Source of the DNA: Paraburkholderia antibiotica
GTDB lineage: Bacteria > Pseudomonadota > Gammaproteobacteria > Burkholderiales > Burkholderiaceae
DNA: 63,352 nucleotides
NCBI RefSeq assembly: GCF_012927125.1
Contig: NZ_JABBFZ010000030.1
Location: forward strand, 1 to 63,352
Direction: 5' to 3'
The notes under the pieces were generated by a model. The model was not told where the DNA came from, ran no database searches, and was given only the letters and a program-made list of their open reading frames with translations. Numbering within the stretch: position 1 is the stretch's first letter; every line of letters starts with the position of its first letter. The position numbers and the translations under genes are program-made. Below are positions 16,216 to 25,879 of the stretch, piece after piece.

Positions 16216-17628
16216 ATGAATTACGTTCCTCCCGCTTCGGCCGCGGCCTCGACCGCGCGCGACGACGCGGCTCTCGCCGGCATCGCGCGCGGCGGCAGCG
16301 CGGTCGACATCGGCCATGCGCTCGACGACGGCCCCTATACGCTGCTGCAGAAAATTGCGGTGGTGCTCGCGGCGCTGTCGATCGTCGTCGATGGTTTCGA
16401 CAGTCAGCTGATCGGCTTCGCGATTCCGATGCTGATCAAGGAGTGGGGCATCACGCGCAACGCGTTTGCGCCGGTGGTCGCGTCGGGGCTGATCGGCATG
16501 GGCATCGGCAGCGCGTTCGCGGGGCTGTTCGCCGATCGCTTCGGCCGACGCTGGGCGGTGATCGGCAGCGTGTTCGTGTTCGGTGTCGCGACCTGTTCGA
16601 TCAGTCTCGCGCCGAACGTCGCGGCCATCGCGGCACTGCGCTTTATCGCGGGGCTGGGCATCGGCGGCGCGCTGCCGACCTCGACCACGCTGACCGCCGA
16701 ATTCACGCCCGCGCGTTTTCGTACCTTCGCGGTGACGGCGACGATTCTGTGCGTGCCGCTGGGCGGCATGGTCGCGGGTCTGTTCGCGGGTCAGGTGTTG
16801 CCGGTGTATGGCTGGCGCGGCCTGTTCGTCGCGGGTGGCGTGCTGCCGCTCGTGCTGGCGGTCGTGTTGCTGTTCGCGTTGCCGGAGTCGCCGCGCTTTC
16901 TGGCGCGCCGTCCGCAGCGCTGGCCGGAACTGGTGAAGCTGCTGCGCCGCATGGCGCGCGACGTGTCGGCCGACGCGACTTTCACCGACTTGCGCGAGCA
17001 GGGTGCGGAGCAACACGTCGGCTTCACCGCGTTGTTCCGCGATGGCCGCGCGCGCGACACCATCGCGATCTGGGGCGCGTTCTTCATGTGCCTGCTCGCC
17101 GTGTATGCAGCCTTCAGCTGGCTGCCGTCGATGCTGACGAGCGAAGGCCTGAGCGTGTCGCTCGCGGGCTATGGACTGAGCGCGTACAACCTCGGCGGCG
17201 TGATCGGCGCGGTGCTGTGCGCGCTCGCAATTGGCCGCTACGGTTCGCGCTGGCCGCTGCTGCTGTGCTGCGCGGGCGGCGTGGCGAGCGCATGGATGCT
17301 GGTCGGCGTCAGCGCGACGCAGCACACCACGCTGATGATCTTCGGTCTCGCGCTGCACGGCCTGTTCGTCAACGCGGTGCAATCGACGATGTACGCGCTG
17401 TGTGCGTACGTCTACACGACCGGCGTGCGCGCCACCGGCACCGCCTCCGCGCTCGCGTTCGGCCGCGTCGGTGCGATTCTGAGCGCGTTCGCGGGCGCGG
17501 CGGTGATTACCGCGGGCGGCGCGTCGGGTTATCTGCTGATGCTCGGCATTGCGATGGCGGTCGTGATGATCGCGCTGGCGGTCGTGCAGCGACATATTCC
17601 GCGCGGCGGTGCCGTGCGGGCGCGCTGA
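16216..17628 (+). CDS. MFS aromatic acid/H+ symporter (AAHS family)
   Basis: A 470-residue inner-membrane transporter with 12 predicted helices. After a roughly 45-residue hydrophilic start, the first helix carries VVDGFDSQLIGFAIP, the Asp motif of aromatic acid/H+ symporters such as PcaK and BenK. The loop 2-3 signature GLFADRFGRRWAVIG and the central FALPESPRFLARR are present. The ATG at 16216 has GGAGA 8-12 bases upstream; the ATG at 16180 has none. It lies 181 bp after the reductase gene and probably imports the aromatic acid used by the operon. Confidence 0.9.
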   Translation: MNYVPPASAAASTARDDAALAGIARGGSAVDIGHALDDGPYTLLQKIAVVLAALSIVVDGFDSQLIGFAIPMLIKEWGITRNAFAPVVASGLIGMGIGSAFAGLFADRFGRRWAVIGSVFVFGVATCSISLAPNVAAIAALRFIAGLGIGGALPTSTTLTAEFTPARFRTFAVTATILCVPLGGMVAGLFAGQVLPVYGWRGLFVAGGVLPLVLAVVLLFALPESPRFLARRPQRWPELVKLLRRMARDVSADATFTDLREQGAEQHVGFTALFRDGRARDTIAIWGAFFMCLLAVYAAFSWLPSMLTSEGLSVSLAGYGLSAYNLGGVIGAVLCALAIGRYGSRWPLLLCCAGGVASAWMLVGVSATQHTTLMIFGLALHGLFVNAVQSTMYALCAYVYTTGVRATGTASALAFGRVGAILSAFAGAAVITAGGASGYLLMLGIAMAVVMIALAVVQRHIPRGGAVRAR

Positions 17629-17676
17629 TCTCACGCTGAGCAGTGGCCTGATCATGGCCTGGGCGTAGCGCAGTCT

Positions 17677-17700
17677 CTCGCGATGCGTTCGCATCGCGAG
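17677..17700. repeat. Perfect hairpin between transporter and porin genes
   Basis: Arms CTCGCGATGC and GCATCGCGAG (10 bp, exact) flank a four-base loop GTTC, about 50 bp after the transporter stop. No T tract follows, so it is not a textbook intrinsic terminator. It could trim or stabilise the transcript or uncouple porin expression. Confidence 0.5.
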
Positions 17701-17838
17701 GACGGCTTCGCCCGATCCGAATTTCCCCTCAATTTTGCGGGCCGCGCGGAGAACATCCGCGCGCGCCACGGATGCCGCACGCCTGTTCGATCAGGCCTAC
17801 CAACTAAAACAAACCTTCAATAAGGGTTCACGGAGACT

Positions 17839-18975
17839 ATGAAACTACGGATTGCCGCAGCACTGATGTTGTCGGGTATCGGTACAGCCGCGTATGCGCA
17901 GAGCAGCGTGACGCTGTACGGCATCGTCGATACGGGGATCGAATATGTGTCGCACGCGAATGCGGCGGGCGATAGCGTGGTGCGCATGCCGGGCATTACC
18001 GGCTCGATGCCGTCGCGCTGGGGCCTGCGTGGCACGGAAGCGCTGGGCGGCGACATCGCTGCGATCTTCACGCTCGAAAGCGGTTTCAATATGCGCAACG
18101 GCACGCTGAACCAGGGCGGCCGGCTGTTCGGCCGTCAGGCGTGGGTCGGCTTGAATACGCCGTACGGCGCGCTGACTTTCGGCCGTCAATACACGATGAC
18201 GTTCTGGGCGCTGTCGGATGCGGACCTGCTCGGCCCAGACATCTACGGTGGCACCGCGTCGTTCGATCAGTATCTGCCGAGCTCGCGCAGCGACAACACG
18301 ATCGTCTACAAGGGCAGCTATGCGGGCTTCACGCTCGGCGCGACGTGGTCGTTCGGCCGCGATGCGGCGGGCACCGGCAATTCGCCGGGACAGGGCACCT
18401 GCGCGGGACCGACCGCGGGCAGCGGGCCGACCTGCCGCGAGTGGTCGGCGATGCTGCGCTACGACCGCAACGGCTACGGCGTCGCCGCGGCTTACGATCA
18501 GCAGCACGGCGGCCCGGGCGCGATGGCGAACATGTTCGACGGCACCGCGTCGTTCGCCTTCACGAACCCGAGCGATACCGACGTGCGCATGCAACTGAAC
18601 GGCTACGGCCATATCGGCGATCTGCGGCTCGGCGGCGGCTGGCTCGGACGACGCGTCGACACGGTGTCGTCGGCCACGCCGAACGTGCACTCCGATCAGT
18701 ACTATCTGACGGCGTCGTATCTGGTGACGCCGGCGTTCATCGTCGATGGCGGCGTGTATCACATCGTCAACAGCCGCAACGATACGCGCGGCACGATTGC
18801 CGCGTTACGCACCACGTATCTGCTGTCGAAGCGCACGTCGCTCTATGCGCAGGGCGCGTATCTGTGGAATAGCGACAAGGCGGCCTATACGGTGAGCCAG
18901 GGCGGCGGCGGGACGACGCCCGCGCCGGGCGCGGGGCAACTGGGTTTGATGGCGGGGCTGCGGCATAGCTTCTGA
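17839..18975 (+). CDS. Gram-negative outer-membrane porin
   Basis: 378 residues: a Sec signal peptide (1-20, cleaved after AYAQ or just before it) and then the betaproteobacterial porin start SSVTLYGIVDTGIEYVSHAN. Typical porin strand motifs follow, with GSMPSRWGLRGTEALGGDIAAIFTLESGF (inner loop region), LFGRQAWVGLNTPYGALTFGRQYT, and a C-terminal LGLMAGLRHSF ending in Phe for outer-membrane assembly. It is the last gene of the aromatic unit and likely forms a trimeric channel letting the substrate into the periplasm. It has its own leader region of about 210 bp, so it may be separately transcribed. Confidence 0.92.
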   Translation: MKLRIAAALMLSGIGTAAYAQSSVTLYGIVDTGIEYVSHANAAGDSVVRMPGITGSMPSRWGLRGTEALGGDIAAIFTLESGFNMRNGTLNQGGRLFGRQAWVGLNTPYGALTFGRQYTMTFWALSDADLLGPDIYGGTASFDQYLPSSRSDNTIVYKGSYAGFTLGATWSFGRDAAGTGNSPGQGTCAGPTAGSGPTCREWSAMLRYDRNGYGVAAAYDQQHGGPGAMANMFDGTASFAFTNPSDTDVRMQLNGYGHIGDLRLGGGWLGRRVDTVSSATPNVHSDQYYLTASYLVTPAFIVDGGVYHIVNSRNDTRGTIAALRTTYLLSKRTSLYAQGAYLWNSDKAAYTVSQGGGGTTPAPGAGQLGLMAGLRHSF

Positions 18976-19085
18976 GTGAGGGCGCGGCCTGTCGTTGCGG
19001 CTGGTGGTTGCCGTTGGTTATTGCCGGTGCTTCCGCCAGTCCATCGCGAAGCCCAGCGCGAAGTTCGGCACGATAAGCCGACGAC

Positions 19086-19817
19086 TCAACCGCCACGAAT
19101 GTAATCCGGCAACGGCCGCGCATCCGGCGTCGGAAAACCGCCCGCATTGGTTGGCAGATACTGAGTCTGGAACGCGGTGAACATCGCGGCAAAGCCATCG
19201 GCGCGCTGCACGATCACCGCGCCGTCCTGGAACGCGCCGTTTTCCTTGTAATGCGGGCCGCGCGGATTGCCCTGATTCATGTGGGTTTCGTGCAGCCCGT
19301 CCTGTTTCGGCACGAACAGAAAACCGAAACCGTAGACCACGATGCCTGCGGTGGTCGGGGTCCAGAAGTCCCGGTTATGCAACTGACCGCTGCCGTTGTC
19401 GAACGGCAGGCTTTGCGACGGCTGGCTTTCGTCGATGCTGAGGATCCCGTCGATGACGTCGTTGACGTCGGCACGGTTGCCGTTTTCATCCTTGTACGGA
19501 ATCGGCCGCATCCGGTGCAGGTCGAGCAGACTGCTGTCCTGGAAGTAATCGAGCCGTGGAAAACCGCTTGTATAGAGGCCCAGATCGAGCGCCTGCAGCT
19601 TGGCGGTCAGCGGATCGTCGAAGTTGAGGTCGGCATAGAAATACACGTCGTCGTTGCCGTCTTCGCCCGGTTCGGTCGACGCCGAATTGACGACGAGATT
19701 GAACGGCTTGTTGTCGTTGCCGCTGATCGTAATCACATAGTGTGGACTGCCGACGTAAGCATCCTTGAAAGGCGCGGCACGCAGCAGTTTTCCCTTGAAC
19801 ATGCAGTATTCGTTCAT
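19086..19817 (-). CDS. DUF2278 (YukJ-like) family protein
   Basis: 243 residues matching the DUF2278 pattern: an N-terminal KGKLLRAAPFKDAYVGSPHYVITIS, a central GFLFVPKQDGLHETHMNQGN (about 165-186, the hallmark HMNQGN) and a late DGAVIVQRADGFAAMFTAFQTQ. No signal peptide. The biochemical role is unknown; the family is widespread and often single-gene. The neighbours are convergent (porin) and divergent (autotransporter), so no operon context helps. Confidence 0.8.
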   Translation of the reverse strand: MNEYCMFKGKLLRAAPFKDAYVGSPHYVITISGNDNKPFNLVVNSASTEPGEDGNDDVYFYADLNFDDPLTAKLQALDLGLYTSGFPRLDYFQDSSLLDLHRMRPIPYKDENGNRADVNDVIDGILSIDESQPSQSLPFDNGSGQLHNRDFWTPTTAGIVVYGFGFLFVPKQDGLHETHMNQGNPRGPHYKENGAFQDGAVIVQRADGFAAMFTAFQTQYLPTNAGGFPTPDARPLPDYIRGG

Positions 19818-20476
19818 GACCGGATAGCCCTGTCGAAGTGGGGAGGAAGCAGACAGTACGGATAACGAACCATATCGATCGATGCCGCGATGACTGCGGA
19901 AGTCGACCGAGGGAGATGACTGATCCCGTCGGGCAAGCCCTCGCGATCCTGCCGCTAGCCCGTCGTTCGCGCGTTGTCGATGCTACCTCAGACATAAGGC
20001 CGAACTTCAGATTTTTGCGGGGAGGCCTGGGTCGAATACTCCGTTCGACCTCCCTTGATTCCCGCGGTTGCTTTGGCACGATTGGAATTCCTTACCGGAT
20101 TGCCGAATGCCCGCACGTTGGGTCTACACAAACCACGCCTGCGCCACACGTGTCAGTGCGACGTTCGCCTGGCTCATGCTCGAGGCAACTCGTGGATTCT
20201 GCGATTGAAGGTTCTATCGACGCGGGCAGTGTCGAATTTTGAACAGTCTGTCTTTGAATGACTTTGCGTTTTTCTTGACAATTCAATCTCCGTATCTACT
20301 CTTAACAAGTCCCTCAAACAGGCATTTTTAAAGAGCCTGGCTGCACTACGATCAAGGTAACGTCATTCCAGAAGAGGTCATTTCGAAATCGACTGGAGAT
20401 CGGACTGTCTCGCTGAGCGGAGTTCGTAACGGCGGACATGGCGAGGGGCCACCGGCGTATAAGCGAGGGGACTGCC
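19818..20476. other. 659-bp intergenic region upstream of the autotransporter
   Basis: This gap separates the divergent DUF2278 and autotransporter genes and should contain both promoters. The part from 20,220 to 20,340 is locally AT-rich (TTTTTCTTGACA near 20,270) and is the likeliest promoter zone for the autotransporter. Open frames in it (for example 19838-20242 plus) overlap the divergent start and have no family resemblance. Confidence 0.45.
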
Positions 20477-23400
20477 ATGGCTGTCGCGTGGAATTGCTGT
20501 GTATCCTTGGACGCTCATGCTCGCTACGCGCGCGACGCGTTGCCAGCCCGGCTATCGACGCGGCACAAGCGGCTCAACCGTCTCAGCATCCTCCACGCAA
20601 TCTGGCTGCTCGGCGTTTCATCGGTGACGGCATCCGCGCAGACCGTGACGGAGCTGACCAACCTCTCCGGTAGCGGACTCATCCTGGTTCCCGCTAACAC
20701 GGCACTGGTCGTTGGTACCGATGGCACGAACACCAGTTTCTCAGGGACGATCAGCAGCGCGGGCACCGCAACTTCGCCAACGGCCGAGCAGGGCGCTTTT
20801 ATCAAAACCGGCGCGGGAACACTAACGATCGACGGCGCCGCGATTCGGGGCGGCTCGGCATTCGTGGTGGGCGGTGGACTCGCGGTCACGAGCGGCAACG
20901 CCACGATCGACTACCTTTCGCTAGGCATCAATAACGCTACGCTGACCGGATCGACTTCGTCGGGCGTGTTGAGCGTGAGCGGCGGCACGCTCACATTCAA
21001 CAACGCGCTTCACGTCGGCGACTTCGGCGGTACCGGCACAGTCACGCAGACGGGCGGTAACGTCGTGTTCGGCGCGCCCGGCGTGTCGTTGAATATCGGC
21101 AATCAGGGTGGCACGGGCACCTACAACCTGTCGGGGGGTACCGTCACGGTCGGTACCAGCACCACTAACAATTTCGTGACGCTCGGGCGCAACACGCAAG
21201 GCAATCCAGCGAGCAGCGGCACGCTGAACCTGAGCGGCGGCACCTTCAACCTCGTGGGCGGGACACTGTTCATCGGCTCGAACCAGTCGGGCAGCACTGG
21301 TACCGGCACGATCAACCAGACCGGCGGGACGCTCGCGGTCGGCAGTGGATCGGCACTCTATCTCGCGGCGGCGGGCAACGGCACCTATAACCTGTCGGGC
21401 GGCACGCTGCAGATCGGCGGAAGCTCGTTGTCCGGCGACTACAACAGTCTGGGCGGCACCTACGCGTTCAATCTCGGCGGCGGAACGATACAGGTCATCG
21501 GCTCGGCATTGAGCGCGAATGTCGATGCAACACTGGTTGGCGGCACGACGTCGACGATCGATACCAACGGCATCGGCGCGACGTGGTCGGGCGTGCTGTC
21601 GGGCGGCGGCGCGCTGGCCAAGGCCGGTAACGGCACGCTGACGCTGACCAATGCCAACACCTATACCGGCCTGACGACCATCGCCGCCGGCACGCTCGCA
21701 CTCACGGGCAATGGCAGCATCAATTCGACCAGCGGAATGGTCAACAACGGCACTTTCGATATCTCGGGCGTCACGACTGCCATTGTCCCCTTACCGAACC
21801 TGTCGGGCGGCGGCGCGATAATCGACGGCACGAACACGCTCGTCGTCGGCATCGACGGGACGAGCACCGTTTTCTCCGGCATGATCGTCAACACGGGCGC
21901 GGCAACTAACTCGCAGCATGGCAGCTTCGTCAAAACCGGTGCGGGGCTGTTGACGATCGACGGCGCCACGATTCGGGGCGGCTCGGCGTTCGTGGTCGGC
22001 GGCGGACTCGCGCTTACCAGCGGCAACACGACGATCGACTATCTGTCGCTTGGCCTCGGTAACGCACTGGCTGCGCAGGTTCCCGGATCGACGCTGTCCG
22101 GCACGCTGGGCGTGAGCGGCGGCACGCTCACGTTCAACAACGCGCTTCAGGTCGGCGACTTCGGCGGTACCGGCACAGTCAATCAGACCGGCGGCAACGT
22201 CGTGTTCGGCACGCCCGGCGTGGCGCTGAACATCGGCAATCAGGGCGGCACGGGCACCTACAACCTGGCGGGCGGCACCGTCACGTTCGGCACCGCCACC
22301 ACCGACTTCGTGACGCTCGGTCGCAACGCCTCCAGCAGCACGTCGAGCAGCGGCACGCTGAACCTGAGCGGCGGCACCTTCAACCTCGCGAACGGCGCGT
22401 TGTTCATCGGCTCGAACCTCGCATCGCCCGGCGGAGGCACCGGCACGATCAACCAGACCGGCGGGGTCTTTGCGGTCGGCAACGCGTCGCGACTGTATCT
22501 CGCCGCGGTGGGCAGCGGCACGTATAACCTGGCGGGCGGTACGCTACAGATCGGCGGAAGTTCGTTGTCCGGCGATTACAACAATCTGGGCGGCACGTAC
22601 GCCTTCAATCTCGGCGGAGGAACGATACAGGTCGTTGGCCCGGCGTTGAGTACGGACGTCAATGCCACGCTGATGAGCGGCACGACCTCGACCATCGACA
22701 CCAACGGCATCGGCGCGACGTGGTCGGGCGTGCTGTCGGGCAGCGGCGCGCTGACCAAAGCCGGCGCCGGTGTGCTCACGCTGAGCGGCGCCAATACCTA
22801 CAGCGGCGGCACGGCATTGAACGCCGGCACCCTCAGTCCTGGCAATGCGACGGCGCTCGGAACCGGTACGTTGGCGATGGCGGCCAACACCACACTCGAC
22901 TTCGGCAATAGCTTCACGTTGAACAACGCAGTCAGGCTGTCCGGTGACCCGACGGTCAACGTCAATTCGGGGCTAACCGGCACGCTGTCCGGAACCCTGA
23001 GCGACGGCACGGCATCGGGGGATCTCGTGAAAACCGGCTCGGGTAATCTGGTGCTGAGCGCGGTGAACACCTATACCGGCGCCACCACGATTTCGGCCGG
23101 GACGCTGGCGCTAGCGGGAGCCGGCTCGATTTCGCAGTCGAGTGGCGTGACGGCCAACGGCACGTTCGATATTTCCGGCGCGGCGGCCGACGAGTCGATC
23201 CGCAGCCTGTCGGGCGCCGGCAACGTGGCGCTCGGCGCACGCACCCTGACGCTGACGGCCGCCAGCGGAGACTTCGGCGGCACGATCGCGGGCGGTGGAG
23301 GGCTGACGCTTGCCGCTGGCCTCCAGCGGTTGAGTGGCACGAACACCTACACCGGCGGCACGAACGTTCAGGGCGGTCAACTGCAGGTAGACGGCGCGCT

Positions 23401-24961
23401 CGTCAACTCCGCGGTCACGGTCGGCCGCGGCGGAACGTTGTTGGGCACGGGCAGCGTGGCGGGCGCGACGATCAGCGGCGGCGGAACCATCGCTCCGGGC
23501 CATTCGGTCGGCACGCTCACCGTCAATGGCGCCTATTCGCAACTGGCGGGATCGACTTACGCGGCGCAACTCGGGGACGGGCTTGCCGCATCGGATCGCA
23601 TCACGGTCAACGGCCAGGCGACCCTTGCGAATGGCGCGATTCTCGAGGTGAGCGGGCCGCCGTCGGGCGTCATCTTGCCAACGGCGCGATATACGGTGCT
23701 GACCGCGGCCGATGGCGTCAGCGGCACTTATACGCTGGCCGGCGACACCGCCATCTCGGCGTTCTACCGGCTGGCGGACAGTTACGACGCGAACAACGTC
23801 TACCTGAGCGCGCAGCAGGTTCGTCAATTCGCGGCCGCCGCGCTGACGCCCAATCAACGTGCGGCGGCCGGCGCGCTCGATTCGCTGGCTGCCGGTAGCG
23901 CACTGCGCGCGGCGATCGGTGAGTTGCCGACCGATGCCGCCGCGCGTGGCGCGTTCGACCAGTTATCCGGCGAGATTCATGCGTCGGCGAAGACGGTGCT
24001 GCTGGAGCAGAGCAGCGCAACGCGCGACGCGGCAACCGACCGGCTGCGCGATGCCTACTGCGGTGTCGGCGCCAGCGAGGCGGCGATCCGTACCGCGGCG
24101 GTCAATCCACGCGCGGGCGACACGACGTGCAACCCGCAAGACACCGTCGTGTGGACGCGCGGCTTCGGTTCCTGGGGCTCGATTTCGGGCGACGGCAACG
24201 CGGCACGAATCAGCCAGTCGATAGGCGGCGTGTTCGTCGGCGCGGATACACCGGTGTTCGGGAACTGGCGCGCGGGTCTATTCGGCGGCTACGACCATTC
24301 GACGTTCGACGCGGACGAACGCATGTCGTCGGGTTCGAGCGACGACTATCATCTTGGCGTGTACGGCGGATCGCAATGGGGGGCGCTCGGATTGCGCCTC
24401 GGCGCGAGCTATAGCTGGCATCGCATCGGCACCAGCCGGGCGGTCGCTTTCGACGGCTACGTGGACCACCTCGATGCGAGCTACGATGCGGGCACCGCGC
24501 AGGTGTTCGGCGAGCTCGGCTATCGCTTCGACGTGAATAACGTGAAGGTCGAGCCTTTCGCGAACCTGGCGTACGTCAACCTGCATGTGGATAGATTCGG
24601 CGAGCAAGGCAATGCGGCTGCGCTCACCGCAAGCGGCGACACGATCAACATGGCGTACTCGACGCTCGGTGCACGCGCATCGACCGCATTGATGCTGGGC
24701 CGCATCACACTCGTTGTAAATGGCTCGCTGGGTTGGCGTCATGCCTACGGCAATTCGACGCCCACTTCCGTTCTGGCATTGCGAGGCAGCATGCCGTTCA
24801 ATGTCGCCGGAGTGCCGGTCACGCGCGATAGCGCCGTGATGTCGGCAGGCGTCGGAACGGCGTTGACCCGTAATCTGTCCGCGCGCGTGTCGTATAACGG
24901 CCAGTTCGGCAGCGGCTTCCGGGACCAGGGCATCTTCGGAGATCTGGCGTGGCGGTTCTGA
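20477..24961 (+). CDS. Autotransporter (type Va) with duplicated beta-strand-repeat passenger
   Basis: 1494 residues from ATG 20477, which has GAGGGG 7-12 bases upstream; an ATG 39 bases earlier is in frame but lacks such a site. A long N-terminal leader (about 55 residues ending TASAQ) resembles the extended signal peptides of autotransporters. The passenger (about 56-1180) is rich in Gly, Thr, Ser and Asn with repeated NTYTG and LNLSGGTFNL units, i.e. autotransporter-associated beta-strand repeats, and contains a ~340-residue tandem duplication. The C-terminal domain (about 1215-1494) is the 12-strand translocator, from WTRGFGSWGSISGDGNA to the terminal LAWRF. Expected to be surface displayed or secreted; binding target unknown. 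Monocistronic. Confidence 0.92.
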   Translation: MAVAWNCCVSLDAHARYARDALPARLSTRHKRLNRLSILHAIWLLGVSSVTASAQTVTELTNLSGSGLILVPANTALVVGTDGTNTSFSGTISSAGTATSPTAEQGAFIKTGAGTLTIDGAAIRGGSAFVVGGGLAVTSGNATIDYLSLGINNATLTGSTSSGVLSVSGGTLTFNNALHVGDFGGTGTVTQTGGNVVFGAPGVSLNIGNQGGTGTYNLSGGTVTVGTSTTNNFVTLGRNTQGNPASSGTLNLSGGTFNLVGGTLFIGSNQSGSTGTGTINQTGGTLAVGSGSALYLAAAGNGTYNLSGGTLQIGGSSLSGDYNSLGGTYAFNLGGGTIQVIGSALSANVDATLVGGTTSTIDTNGIGATWSGVLSGGGALAKAGNGTLTLTNANTYTGLTTIAAGTLALTGNGSINSTSGMVNNGTFDISGVTTAIVPLPNLSGGGAIIDGTNTLVVGIDGTSTVFSGMIVNTGAATNSQHGSFVKTGAGLLTIDGATIRGGSAFVVGGGLALTSGNTTIDYLSLGLGNALAAQVPGSTLSGTLGVSGGTLTFNNALQVGDFGGTGTVNQTGGNVVFGTPGVALNIGNQGGTGTYNLAGGTVTFGTATTDFVTLGRNASSSTSSSGTLNLSGGTFNLANGALFIGSNLASPGGGTGTINQTGGVFAVGNASRLYLAAVGSGTYNLAGGTLQIGGSSLSGDYNNLGGTYAFNLGGGTIQVVGPALSTDVNATLMSGTTSTIDTNGIGATWSGVLSGSGALTKAGAGVLTLSGANTYSGGTALNAGTLSPGNATALGTGTLAMAANTTLDFGNSFTLNNAVRLSGDPTVNVNSGLTGTLSGTLSDGTASGDLVKTGSGNLVLSAVNTYTGATTISAGTLALAGAGSISQSSGVTANGTFDISGAAADESIRSLSGAGNVALGARTLTLTAASGDFGGTIAGGGGLTLAAGLQRLSGTNTYTGGTNVQGGQLQVDGALVNSAVTVGRGGTLLGTGSVAGATISGGGTIAPGHSVGTLTVNGAYSQLAGSTYAAQLGDGLAASDRITVNGQATLANGAILEVSGPPSGVILPTARYTVLTAADGVSGTYTLAGDTAISAFYRLADSYDANNVYLSAQQVRQFAAAALTPNQRAAAGALDSLAAGSALRAAIGELPTDAAARGAFDQLSGEIHASAKTVLLEQSSATRDAATDRLRDAYCGVGASEAAIRTAAVNPRAGDTTCNPQDTVVWTRGFGSWGSISGDGNAARISQSIGGVFVGADTPVFGNWRAGLFGGYDHSTFDADERMSSGSSDDYHLGVYGGSQWGALGLRLGASYSWHRIGTSRAVAFDGYVDHLDASYDAGTAQVFGELGYRFDVNNVKVEPFANLAYVNLHVDRFGEQGNAAALTASGDTINMAYSTLGARASTALMLGRITLVVNGSLGWRHAYGNSTPTSVLALRGSMPFNVAGVPVTRDSAVMSAGVGTALTRNLSARVSYNGQFGSGFRDQGIFGDLAWRF
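20653..22800 (+). repeat. Tandem ~1.1-kb duplication inside the autotransporter gene
   Basis: Two diverged copies, about 20653-21660 and 21791-22800, offset by about 1138 bp. Long identical protein stretches such as IRGGSAFVVGGGLA, LNIGNQGGTGTYNL and QIGGSSLSGDYN recur in the same order, while the joining segment (NTYTGLTTIAAGTLAL and onward) is present once between them. The copies differ at many codons, so the duplication is not recent. Boundaries are estimated by eye. Confidence 0.8.
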
Positions 24962-25017
24962 TGCCGGGGGAACCGGGGCGACATCAACGGCGCTTCGCGC
25001 ACCGTTGGCCGACGGTG

Positions 25018-25731
25018 TCACATACCGAACAGGTTGCGCTGAATCTGCCGCAGGTGCTCAGTCAACACGTCCCCCGCCTGATCCGCATCGCGGTCACGTA
25101 GCGCTTCGACAATCGCCCGGTGCTGTGCCTCATATTCCTTGCGCCGCTCCGGGGTCAGCGAGTGACGCTTGAGTCGACCCCATTCGCCCTGTTCGCGGAC
25201 GCGATTCGTCAGTTCCAGCACCTTGAGGAAGAACGAATTATGCGTTGCCAGCGCGAACGTGCGATGTAGCTCGCCGTCCCAGCGCTCGAATTCTTCCACC
25301 GATTGCGCCGCTTCCGAGCGTTCGATGCACTCCATCATTCGCGCGAAGTCGGACGATGTCGCATTGCGCGCAATCAACTTCGGCATCAGCGGTTCGATGA
25401 GGAGTCGCGCTTCCATCAGTTCGGCAGGGCTCGTCTGCGTCCCGGCTATCTCGTCAATGACGATCTCCGGTGCCGGCAGTGCTTTTGCCGCGCCGGGACG
25501 CACAAAGGTCCCGCTGCCCACTGCCTGCGTGATCAGGCCACGGTCTTTCAGGTCCTGCAAGACGCGCCTGACAGCGCCGCGCGATGCGCCGAACTGCTCG
25601 CTCAACTGACGTTCAGCGGGAAGTTTGACGCCGTCACCCAGGCGACCCGATGCAATTTCATCGCGAAGATAAGCCGCCAGCGCCTTCGCGCCGGCTGCTC
25701 GTACAGGGCTCTTCGCCTCGACATCGCCCAT
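25018..25731 (-). CDS. GntR-family (FadR subfamily) regulator of the hydrolase operon
   Basis: 237 residues. An N-terminal winged helix-turn-helix (about 15-80) reads LRDEIASGRLGDGVKLPAERQLSEQFGASRGAVRRVLQDLKDRGLI; the C-terminal FCD-type all-helical effector domain (about 95-235) includes ELMEARLLIEPLMPKLIARNA and WDGELHRTFALATHNSFFL, with His residues that usually bind a metal near the ligand. The ATG at 25731 has GGGAG 8-12 bases upstream; ATGs at 25764 and 25752 do not. It is divergent from the FAH gene, with CCAATTGG palindromes between them, and probably represses or activates that operon in response to a carboxylate. Confidence 0.9.
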   Translation of the reverse strand: MGDVEAKSPVRAAGAKALAAYLRDEIASGRLGDGVKLPAERQLSEQFGASRGAVRRVLQDLKDRGLITQAVGSGTFVRPGAAKALPAPEIVIDEIAGTQTSPAELMEARLLIEPLMPKLIARNATSSDFARMMECIERSEAAQSVEEFERWDGELHRTFALATHNSFFLKVLELTNRVREQGEWGRLKRHSLTPERRKEYEAQHRAIVEALRDRDADQAGDVLTEHLRQIQRNLFGM

Positions 25732-25775
25732 TTGAATACTCCCGGTTTTCATCGTGAGAATCATATCACAAGGAG

Positions 25776-25859
25776 TACCAATTGGTAGATGTATTGGTTA
25801 ACCCTCACTTGATAGTAATCCAATATGGTTCTACAGTATTTCCACCTAAAACCAATTGG
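25776..25859. promoter_or_regulatory. Divergent GntR/FAH promoter region with paired CCAATTGG palindromes
   Basis: TACCAATTGGTA at 25776-25787 is a 12-bp perfect palindrome, and ACCAATTGGA at 25851-25860 repeats its core. The cores are 74 bp apart, close to seven helical turns. A third CCAATTGG lies at 25996-26003 inside the FAH gene. The intervening DNA is AT-rich compared with the surroundings, as expected of a promoter. Binding by the adjacent GntR protein is an inference from position. Confidence 0.55.
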
Positions 25860-25879
25860 ACTACTTCAGGAGTCGTTCT

